From contig NZ_CP031311.1 in assembly GCF_004799685.1 (NCBI RefSeq), forward strand, positions 62,001-126,000: 64,000 bases of DNA, given 5' to 3'. Position numbers and translations under genes: made by a program. Positions within the stretch are counted from its first letter, which is position 1. Each line of letters starts with the position of its first letter. Positions 16,763 through 23,797 of the stretch are shown here, one piece after another. The stretch comes from Halobellus limi (GTDB taxonomy: Archaea; Halobacteriota; Halobacteria; Halobacteriales; Haloferacaceae). Under the pieces are notes generated by a model. The model searched no databases. It was not told the origin of the DNA and worked only from the letters and a program-made list of their open reading frames with translations.

Positions 16763-17443
16763 ATGAGCGTCAGAAACGAGTTCGACGCCTGGGCGGCCGA
16801 CGGGCGCGACAGGGGGATGGAAGAACGCCACTGGCACACCGCGAAGCGCGCGCTCGCGCGGATGCCCGTGGAGGCGGGAGACACGGTCTTGGACCTCGGG
16901 TGCGGGAGCGGGTACGCCGGCCGAGCGCTCCGGGACACCAAAGACGCCGGTCGCGTCTACGGTCTCGACGGGGCCCCCGCGATGGTTCGGAACGCGCGGT
17001 CCTACACGGACGATCCGAACGTCGGCTACCTCGTCGGCGACTTCGACGCGCTGCCGTTCGCCGACGACAGCGTCGATCACGTCTGGAGTATGGAGGCGTT
17101 CTACTACGCCCGGGACCCGATCCACACGCTCGAAGAGGTCGCACGGATCCTCCGCCCCGGCGGCACGTTCTACTGCGCGGTGAACTACTACGAGGAGAAC
17201 GTCCACTCCCACGAGTGGCAAGACCGGATCGACGTCGAGATGACGCGGTGGTCCGCCGACGAGTATCGGGAGGCGTTCCGCGAGGCAGGACTGGCCGTAG
17301 CCGAACAGGACTCGATCCCGGACCGGGAGATCGACATCCCGCCGGCGGAGGCGTTCCCGACCGACGACTGGGACTCCCGAGAGGCGATGGTCGAGCGGTA
17401 CCGAACGTACGGGACGCTCCTCACCGTCGGCGTCGGTCGCTGA
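16763..17443 (+). CDS. SAM-dependent class I methyltransferase
   Basis: A 226-residue Rossmann-fold methyltransferase. Motif I is VLDLGCGSGYAGRAL at about residue 40, followed by the acidic residue of motif II in VYGLDGAPAMV. Motif III is VGDFDALPFADDSVDHVWSM and motif IV follows with EVARILRPGGTFYCAVNYY. It belongs to the UbiE/Methyltransf_11 group; the substrate is unknown. The last codons GTCGGCGTCGGTCGCTGA are the seed of the downstream 26-bp array. It diverges from the DUF2391 gene. Confidence 0.92.
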   Translation: MSVRNEFDAWAADGRDRGMEERHWHTAKRALARMPVEAGDTVLDLGCGSGYAGRALRDTKDAGRVYGLDGAPAMVRNARSYTDDPNVGYLVGDFDALPFADDSVDHVWSMEAFYYARDPIHTLEEVARILRPGGTFYCAVNYYEENVHSHEWQDRIDVEMTRWSADEYREAFREAGLAVAEQDSIPDREIDIPPAEAFPTDDWDSREAMVERYRTYGTLLTVGVGR

Positions 17444-17560
17444 ACGCCCATATTCGGCGTCGGTCGCTACCCGTCGGCGTCAGTCGCTAACTGCCCACGT
17501 CGGCGTCAGTCGCTAACTGCCCACGTCGGCGTCAGTCGCTAACTGCCCACGTCGCTACCG
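17426..17560. repeat. 26-bp tandem array seeded by the methyltransferase 3' end
   Basis: The first copy (17426) contains the final five codons and TGA stop of the methyltransferase. A decayed copy lies near 17453, then three near-identical copies at 17473, 17499 and 17525 (GTCGGCGTCAGTCGCTAACT plus GCCCAC), and a partial one at 17551. Each of the three clean copies carries TAA, and the 26-bp period shifts it through all frames. Confidence 0.9.
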
Positions 17561-17586
17561 GTCGGCGGGTCATCGCTACCGCGCTG

Positions 17587-18872
17587 TTATCGAACGTCGA
17601 CCCGTTCGAGGACGTGCGCCGCAGTGGCCGCGAAGCCGACCCGGACCTCTCCGACGGGCGGATCCGTCGTCCGAACCGTTAGCTCCCGTCCGTTCCAACG
17701 GAGATACGCCCGGGTCGAGTCGCCGAGGAACTCCGCGCCCGACACCGTCGCGTCGAAGACGTTGGTCACGACTCCGGAGGCCGGCCGGTTTCGCGTCGCT
17801 CCGTCCGACTCATCATCGTCGAGCAGGTGCATCGCCTCGGGGCGAACGCAGAACACGATCCGGTCTCCACTGGAAAGAGGCGTCTCTGTCTCGATCGCGA
17901 CCCGAGCACCGTCGATGTCGACTTCGATTTCTCTCGATGCCGAGTCAGTTTCGGGGGACGCTGACCCGGTCTCCGTGGACGTTTCTCGGGCCTGTGTCGT
18001 TCGATCGTCCCCTTCCCGATCGGCGTCGCCCCCGGACCGAACCCCCTTCGTTTCAACTGGAGATCGGCCGTCTCCGGGGGTCGAGGCGGGTCGGTTTTCG
18101 CCGTCCTGTCCGCGGATGGAGACGACTTCCCCTCGAAGACGTTGTTGTCGCCGACGAACTCCGCGACGAAGCGGGTCGCGGGGCGACGGTAGACCTCCTG
18201 CGGCGTCCCGACCTGTTCGACCGCACCGTCGTTCATCACGGCCACGCGGTCGGAGACGGCCAGCGCCTCCTCCTGATCGTGCGTGACGTACAGCGTCGTG
18301 ATTCCGAGCGTCGACTGGATCTCCTTGATCTGCATCCGAAGTCGTTCCCGGAGGCGCGCGTCGAGCGCACTCATCGGTTCGTCGAGCAGCAACAGGTCCG
18401 GACCGGGCGCGATCGCCCGGGCGAGCGCGACGCGCTGCTGCTGTCCGCCGGAGAGTTCGGTCGGGTCCCGATCGCCCATCTCCGGGAGGTCGACGAGATC
18501 GAGCAGCGACGCGACCCGTTCGTCCCGACTGACGCCGCCCGGCGGCTCGGCGAACCGGAGCCCGTAGGCGACGTTCTCCGCGACCGAGAGGTGCGGGAAG
18601 AGCGCGTAGTTCTGGAAGACGACGCCGACGCCCCGGTCCTCGGGGGGGACCCCTCCCATCTCGCGGCCGTCGAACCGAACGGTCCCCGACGTGGGGGCGT
18701 CGAAGCCGGCGACGAGCCGGAGCGTCGTCGTCTTCCCACAGCCCGACGGCCCGACGAGGGTGAAGAACTCCCCGTCGCCGACGTCGAAACCGATCCCTCG
18801 GTCCTCGTCTTCCCGACCGAGCGCGACCGTCTCGCCGTACTCCTTCCGGACGTTTTCGAGCGTCAGTTTCAC
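17587..18872 (-). pseudogene. thiQ: ThiQ-type ABC transporter ATPase, frameshifted
   Basis: ATP-binding subunit of a thiamine-type ABC importer. From a GTG at 18872 the nucleotide-binding domain is intact: Walker A GPSGCGKTT, Q-loop FQNYALFPH, signature LSGGQQQR, Walker B LLLLDEPMSALD and H-loop VTHDQEEAL. At residue 247 the frame breaks. A four-G run (18129-18132) follows the codon for Glu, and one extra G would restore GEVVSIRGQDGEN and continue through an acidic linker into a clean TOBE domain (FCVRPEAMHLL to the stop at 17587), total 428 residues. As written the frame instead runs in basic nonsense to a stop at 17766. It may be a real lesion or a one-base sequence error. It follows the permease gene by two bases. 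Confidence 0.82.
18041..18063 (-). promoter_or_regulatory. ORB-like sequence inside the thiQ linker
   Basis: On the minus strand it reads TCTCCAGTTGAAACGAAGGG plus GG. This matches the left ORB of the origin over about 20 bases, although it lies about 6.5 kb away and inside a gene. It sits in the low-complexity linker, where the protein sequence is little constrained. Confidence 0.6.
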
Positions 18873-18874
18873 TT

Positions 18875-20650
18875 TCAGAACCCTCCTCGACCGCCGTATC
18901 GACCGCCGAACCGTTCGATGATCACGAAGCTCAGGCTCGTCACCGCGAGCAGGACACAGCCCATCGCGGTCGCCGGACCGAGCCGCCGCCCGAGGTAGCG
19001 CTCGACGGCGACGGGCATCGTGTAACTGGTCGATCCCTCCGCGAGGACCACCGTCGAGTCGAACTCGCCGATCGAGATGGCGAAGGCGAACGCCGCACCC
19101 GCGACGACGCCGGCGGCGACGAGCGGCAACTCGACGTCCACGAGCGCCCGCACGCGGGTCGCCCCGAGGCTCCGCGCGGACTCGACCAGCCGCGGATCGA
19201 GGTTCCCCAGGAGCGGCGCGACGTTCCGCGTGACGAACGGGTACGCGCCGACAGCGTGGGCGGCGACGACCGCGAGCGCGCCGGTCACCTGGATCCGGGT
19301 CCCGAACGCCTCGACGCCGAAGACGAGACCGCGGAGGAGCCCCAGACCGACGACGATCCCCGACACCGCGAGCGGCGCCATCGCCAGCGCGTCGACGGCC
19401 GCGCGGCCGCGGAACTCCCGCGTCGTCAACACCGCCAGCGCGACCCCCATCGGCACCGCGACCAACAGCGTCCCGATGCCGAACCGCAGCGAGTTCGCGA
19501 TCGCCGGGAGCGGCCGGACCTGGTAGGACGCCCCCGTCTGCTGGCGTTCGAGGAGGAACAGGTAGTGTTCGAGCGTCACTCCGCCTTCCGGTCCGGTCAA
19601 GCTCGCGAGCACCATCGACGCGATCGGCCCGACGAACACCGCGAGCACGACGACGCCGTAGGCGGCGATACCCACGCGGGTTCCGATCTCTCTGGCGGTC
19701 CACGCCTCCGGCCACAGCGTCCGTCGGGGCTGCGGTCGCGCCCCCTGTCCGGACCCGCGGTTGCGCCCCTCATACCGGAGGTACCAGTACGTCAGTCCGA
19801 TCGAGATCGCCGTCTCGACGACGGCGAGGGCGGCCGCCTCGGCGTACGCGAGGTTCTGGATCCGCGAGTAGATGAACACCTCGACGGTCGCCAGCTGGAA
19901 CCCCCCGAGCGCGAGCACGATCGGGAACGACGCGAACGTGAACACGAACGTCAGCGTCGCGCCGATCGCGACCGCCGGGAGCAACTGGGGAAGCACCACG
20001 TCGCGGAACGCCCGCGTCGGCGACGCCCCCAGGCTCCGCGCCGTCTCCACGGCGGAGGCGTCGACGCTCTCCCACGCGGCGGTCGTCACCCGCGCGACGA
20101 GCGGCGCGTTGTAGAACGCGTGGGCGACGACGATCGCTTCGAGCGTGAACAGTAGATCGACGGGCGGGAGCCCGACCGCGCCCAACACCGCGTTGAGCGT
20201 CCCGTTCTGGCCGAACGTCGCGACGAACCCGATGGCGACCATGATCGACGGCATCACGAACGGGAGGATCGTCAGCGAGCGAAGCGTCTCACGTCCGCGA
20301 AACTCGAACCGCGCGAGAACCCACGCGCCGGGGAGGCCCAGCAACACGGACGCGACCGTCGACAGCAGGGCCTGATACGCGGTGAACCCGAAGATGTCGA
20401 CGAGGTAAAATCGGGAAGAGAGCACCGAGAGGATCGGTTCGATAGTCGGACGGCCGTCGACGAAGACGGCGTCGACGAACACCGTCGCGACCGGATAATA
20501 AAAGACGACGAGCAGGACCGCCGCCGTCGCGGCCGCCGCGAGCCCGAGCGCGTGCCGCTCGATCCGGTGACCGACCGAGCGCGCCCGCGCCCGAACGCCG
20601 GACAGGCGAGTCCACGCCGTCGACACGACATCGCGGAAGGAAGCGCTCAC
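18875..20650 (-). CDS. thiP: Two-domain ABC transporter permease (ThiP-type)
   Basis: Membrane permease with two fused binding-protein-dependent transport domains, about 12 helices, importing a substrate (probably thiamine) across the cytoplasmic membrane. EAA-like loops appear twice: ETARSLGASPTRAFRDVVLP in the first half and ESARSLGATRVRALVDVELP in the second. The fusion layout is typical of ThiP and FbpB. I place the start at a GTG (20650; VSASFRDVVSTAW). An in-frame ATG at 20833 would add 61 low-complexity residues and overlap the binding-protein gene by 44 bases; those bases contain repeated ACCGTCCGCTCCGTCG motifs like other intergenic arrays. It is the middle gene of the thiB-thiP-thiQ operon. 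Confidence 0.88.
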   Translation of the reverse strand: MSASFRDVVSTAWTRLSGVRARARSVGHRIERHALGLAAAATAAVLLVVFYYPVATVFVDAVFVDGRPTIEPILSVLSSRFYLVDIFGFTAYQALLSTVASVLLGLPGAWVLARFEFRGRETLRSLTILPFVMPSIMVAIGFVATFGQNGTLNAVLGAVGLPPVDLLFTLEAIVVAHAFYNAPLVARVTTAAWESVDASAVETARSLGASPTRAFRDVVLPQLLPAVAIGATLTFVFTFASFPIVLALGGFQLATVEVFIYSRIQNLAYAEAAALAVVETAISIGLTYWYLRYEGRNRGSGQGARPQPRRTLWPEAWTAREIGTRVGIAAYGVVVLAVFVGPIASMVLASLTGPEGGVTLEHYLFLLERQQTGASYQVRPLPAIANSLRFGIGTLLVAVPMGVALAVLTTREFRGRAAVDALAMAPLAVSGIVVGLGLLRGLVFGVEAFGTRIQVTGALAVVAAHAVGAYPFVTRNVAPLLGNLDPRLVESARSLGATRVRALVDVELPLVAAGVVAGAAFAFAISIGEFDSTVVLAEGSTSYTMPVAVERYLGRRLGPATAMGCVLLAVTSLSFVIIERFGGRYGGRGGF

Positions 20651-20789
20651 GACTCCGGTGTCGTCACTACCGTCCGCTCCGTCGGTGTCGCCGTGGGCGT
20701 CACCGTCCGCTCCGTCGTCGCAGGCGACGTTCGCTCTGTCGTCGCCGCCGGCGTCCCGGGGTCCCGACGCGTCGCTCCCCGCGTCACCG

Positions 20790-21941
20790 TCACTTGCTGG
20801 CGAACTGTCGCTCCCACGCCTGGGTCCACTCACTCACGTTGTCTCGGAGTTCGTCGTACGTGAAAGTGACTGCTTCCGGGGGGGCCTGGGCGTACTCCGC
20901 GAACTCCTCGGGGAGATCGGCGGTCGTCGTCGCCGGGAAGGCGACGTTCCGCTGGGCGATCTCGCCCTGGACGTCCGGCCGCAGCATAAATTCGAGGAAG
21001 TCCCGGGCCAGTTCGGGCCGGTCGGTGCCCTCGAAGACCGACATCCCCTCGGGGTAGGCGTACCCCTCGTCGTTCAGGAACCGGATCCGGTGTTTCGCGA
21101 GGTCCTGACCCTCCCGGTTGGCGTACACCTGGTCGGTCGAGTAGGAGACGACCATCGGCGCCTCCTCCTCTAAGAACGCGTTGTACGACGTCGACCAGTC
21201 CGAGAGGACGCGGACGTCGTTGGCCTGCAACTCCTCCCAGTAGTCGAGGTAGCCGTCCGGTCCCTTCGCGTCGACCGTGTGCAACAGGAACGACTTGCCC
21301 GTCGAACTCCCCGTCGGATTCTGCGTGAGGAGGTCGCCCTCGAACTCGGGTTCCAGCAGTGCGTCGAACGTCTCCGGCGCGACGTAGTCGCCGTCGTCGC
21401 CCATCGTCTCGTTGTACACGATGCTGACGTAACTCGTGTCGTAGGGGACGATCCGCCCGTCCGGATCGAAGTTCAGCCCCTCCTTGACGTCGCCCTGCCC
21501 GGACACGTCGTCGACCGGGGTGAACAGGCCCTCGTCGAGTCGCTCGTCGATCCGGATGAGCATGTCCACGTTGAGACCGACGTAGACGTCGGCGTCGATG
21601 TCGACGCCCTGCAGCGCCCGCTCGATGTAGTAGTTGATCTCGCTGTCCGGCGTCGCGAAGTCGAGCGTCGCGTCGAACTCCGATTCGAACGTCTCCTTGA
21701 GCCACGGGCCGGGGCTCGTCGACGGCGCGTCGACGAACGCGCCGTAGGTCGAGACGACGAGTTCGGGCGGTTCCGACGCCGCCGTTCCGGTCGTCGTCCC
21801 CGTCGAGTCGCTGTCGGCTTCGGTGGCGGTGTCACCGTTCGACCCGCCACCGCTGTCGCCTCCGCCGTTTCCGCCGACGCAGCCGGCGAGCCCGACGACG
21901 CCGCCCGCACCGACCGTCCGCACGAACGTTCTGCGTTTCAT
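20790..21941 (-). CDS. thiB: Thiamine-type ABC substrate-binding lipoprotein
   Basis: Extracellular solute-binding protein, 383 residues. The N-terminus has a Tat motif and lipobox: MKRRTFVRTVGAGGVVGLAG followed by Cys, so it is probably exported folded and lipid-anchored at that Cys. A Gly/Ser/Asp-rich linker (about residues 25-55) precedes the fold. The domain matches ThiB/TbpA: ELVVSTYGAFVDAPS, GPWLKETFESEFDATLDF, DADVYVGLNVDMLIRI, VPYDTSYVSIVYNET and LSDWSTSYNAFLEEEAPMVV. Thiamine is inferred from family similarity. It is the first gene of the transporter operon, and its promoter lies in the 21942-22088 gap shared with a divergent gene. Confidence 0.9.
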   Translation of the reverse strand: MKRRTFVRTVGAGGVVGLAGCVGGNGGGDSGGGSNGDTATEADSDSTGTTTGTAASEPPELVVSTYGAFVDAPSTSPGPWLKETFESEFDATLDFATPDSEINYYIERALQGVDIDADVYVGLNVDMLIRIDERLDEGLFTPVDDVSGQGDVKEGLNFDPDGRIVPYDTSYVSIVYNETMGDDGDYVAPETFDALLEPEFEGDLLTQNPTGSSTGKSFLLHTVDAKGPDGYLDYWEELQANDVRVLSDWSTSYNAFLEEEAPMVVSYSTDQVYANREGQDLAKHRIRFLNDEGYAYPEGMSVFEGTDRPELARDFLEFMLRPDVQGEIAQRNVAFPATTTADLPEEFAEYAQAPPEAVTFTYDELRDNVSEWTQAWERQFASK

Positions 21942-22088
21942 TACTAGGTAGTTTCACCGAGTAGTACTTAACGGTGGTGCATCTATCGGCTCCGTCCGGC
22001 GATTTCGGCGGACGACCTCGGAGCACCGTTTCTGACGGTCCGGTTTGCTCGGAGCAACGCTCTTGGCGATCCGCCGTGAGTCGCACCC

Positions 22089-23279
22089 GTGACTCGGACT
22101 CGACGATACGCGCTCGGGGCGGTGTTCGTCCTCGTGGGCGCTGCGGCGGCCCTCCTCCTGCAGTCTGTGTTAGGGACCGTGTTCTTCGCCGTCACCGTCG
22201 CGTATCTGCTGTGGCCGATTCGACGCGGACTCGTCGCCCGCGGGCTCTCTCACCGGGCCGCGAGCGGCGTCGCGACCCTCGGTGCGTTCCTGATGGCCGT
22301 GCTCGTGTTCGTCCCGCTCGCGGTCGTCGTCTACCTCCGTTTCGAGTCGTTCGTGGCGCTGATCGGACTCCTCCCGGCCGAGCTGCACCTCGACGTGTTC
22401 GGGTTCCAGTACGCGGTGACGCTCGAGGCGCTCACGTCCGTCGTCGTCGACGTCGTCGAACGGAGCGCCCGCCGCGCCGCCGCCGCAGCACCGGTTCTCG
22501 TCCTGAAAGCGACGCTTTTCGTCTTCCTGGTCTACTCGCTCCTCTCTTACGGCGAGGACGCACAGCAGGCGGTGACCGCGCTCGTCCCGCCGGGGTATCA
22601 CGACGCCGCGGCCGCGCTGAACCGACGCACGCGGGAGACGCTCTTCGCCATCTACGTCCTGCAGGCGGCGACCGCGCTCGGCACCTTCGTCCTCGCCGTG
22701 CCGGTGTTCTTCGCTCTCGGATACGACTCGGTCGTGACGCTCGCGACCGTCTCGGCGGTCCTCCAGTTCGTCCCCGTCGTCGGGCCGAGCGTCCTGCTCG
22801 CGGGACTCGCGGCGTACCACGTCGCGGTCGGCGAACTGCTCCGCGCGGTGCTGGTCTTCTTCGTCGGCGGTCTCGTCATCGCGCTGCTCCCCGACGTCCT
22901 CATCCGGCCGCGACTCGCCCGCGAGACGGCCGACATCCCGGGGAGTCTCTACTTCGTCGGCTTCTTCGGCGGCGTACTCACGCTCGGCCCCATCGGCGTC
23001 GTCGCCGGACCGCTCGTCGTCGGCCTGTTCGTCGAGTCGGCGGCGCTCCTCTCTTCGGAGTTGCACCCGGCGGATCGGGGGTCGGCGGCGGGAGGGGTTT
23101 CGGAACCGGATGGAAACGACGGCGACGACGCGACCGAGGACGACCACGATACCGTCGACGGCGAGGACACTGGCGATGGCGACGACAGGGAGGACGGCGA
23201 GGACACTGGTGACGGCGACGACAGGGAGGACGGCGAAAACACCGACGACCACGATACCGTCGATTCCGATAGGTTCTGA
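22089..23279 (+). CDS. AI-2E family membrane protein
   Basis: A 396-residue multi-spanning protein with about 7-8 helices in the layout of the AI-2E (UPF0118) family: two N-terminal helices, a soluble amphipathic region, then the conserved VLQFVPVVGPSVLLAGLAAY and VLIRPRLARETADIPGSLYF segments. Family members export small molecules or ions; the substrate here is unknown. The C-terminal tail from about 345 is acidic and contains a 12-residue repeat (DGEDTGDGDDRE) in two exact-length copies plus a partial copy, encoded by 36-bp DNA repeats. The start is GTG. It diverges from thiB. Confidence 0.88.
   Translation: MTRTRRYALGAVFVLVGAAAALLLQSVLGTVFFAVTVAYLLWPIRRGLVARGLSHRAASGVATLGAFLMAVLVFVPLAVVVYLRFESFVALIGLLPAELHLDVFGFQYAVTLEALTSVVVDVVERSARRAAAAAPVLVLKATLFVFLVYSLLSYGEDAQQAVTALVPPGYHDAAAALNRRTRETLFAIYVLQAATALGTFVLAVPVFFALGYDSVVTLATVSAVLQFVPVVGPSVLLAGLAAYHVAVGELLRAVLVFFVGGLVIALLPDVLIRPRLARETADIPGSLYFVGFFGGVLTLGPIGVVAGPLVVGLFVESAALLSSELHPADRGSAAGGVSEPDGNDGDDATEDDHDTVDGEDTGDGDDREDGEDTGDGDDREDGENTDDHDTVDSDRF
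23157..23250. repeat. 36-bp in-frame repeat in the AI-2E gene
   Basis: Copies starting GACGGCGAGGACACTGG at 23157 and 23193 and a partial copy at 23229, encoding DGEDTGDGDDRE. The unit length keeps the reading frame, unlike the intergenic arrays of this window. Confidence 0.85.
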
Positions 23280-23420
23280 CGCCGCTAATACCGGCGATAT
23301 CGATGGCCGCGGACGTCGCTGACACCGGCGGCGCTGGACCCGATGACGTCCCGACGGAGCCCTCTCGACCCCACCCGGGTCCGTCGCTAATTATCGAATT
23401 CGATACTCTCGGCGCCAGGT

Positions 23421-23428
23421 TTTATATA
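23421..23428 (+). promoter_or_regulatory. TATA box of the HalOD1 gene
   Basis: TTTATATA about 26 bases before the ATG at 23450; it decides this start over an in-frame ATG at 23303. Confidence 0.7.
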
Positions 23429-23449
23429 CTGGGATTTCAACGGAGTCCT

Positions 23450-23767
23450 ATGTCAAAAGCAGGTGAATTCTATCGCGGCTCTCTGGATTCCTGGTCCGTC
23501 CTCACACGGGAGAACTGGGAAAACGAGGGCGAGTTTCTGATCCGGCTTGCGGACGCGCTCGGCGGTCTCGACGGGACGGACGACGACGTCTCGCTCTACG
23601 ACCACGTCGAGATCGAGGCGCTGACCCGCGCGCTGCTGCCCGAGAGCGAGTCCCGAGCCGTCTCGGAGGTCCGATTCGAGTATCAGGGCTACGAGATCCG
23701 CGTCACGCGGGACGGACTCATCGCTGCGAGTCCGTCCTCCGGCGGGCCTCGACCGGTCCCCGAATAG
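23450..23767 (+). CDS. HalOD1-domain protein
   Basis: A 105-residue stand-alone protein resembling the halobacterial output domain HalOD1: an N-terminal helix-strand region with GEFLIRLADALGGLDGTDDD, a helix LYDHVEIEALTRALLP corresponding to the usual Leu-tyr-asp segment, then paired strands VRFEYQGYEIRVTRDGLIAA. HalOD1 domains are often fused to response-regulator receivers, and free-standing forms are common and uncharacterised. No DNA-binding motif is visible. The start at 23450 is supported by a TATA box at leaderless distance. It is convergent with hef. Confidence 0.82.
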   Translation: MSKAGEFYRGSLDSWSVLTRENWENEGEFLIRLADALGGLDGTDDDVSLYDHVEIEALTRALLPESESRAVSEVRFEYQGYEIRVTRDGLIAASPSSGGPRPVPE

Positions 23768-23797
23768 GCGCGCCGCCTCGAATAGCCCGCATCCCGC

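Noticed and set aside
17426-17560. CRISPR array
   Set aside because: The 26-bp units are directly adjacent without unique spacers, and no cas genes are present.
18900-19715. Long frame continuing upstream of the ABC ATPase through the permease gene
   Set aside because: It is an Arg/Gly-rich shadow frame of the permease; the ATPase starts at GTG 18872 right after the permease stop.
20651-20833. Acidic N-terminal extension of the ThiP-type permease
   Set aside because: It overlaps the binding-protein gene by 44 bases and contains DNA repeats like the intergenic arrays; the GTG at 20650 gives a normal permease start. Kept as an alternative, not excluded.
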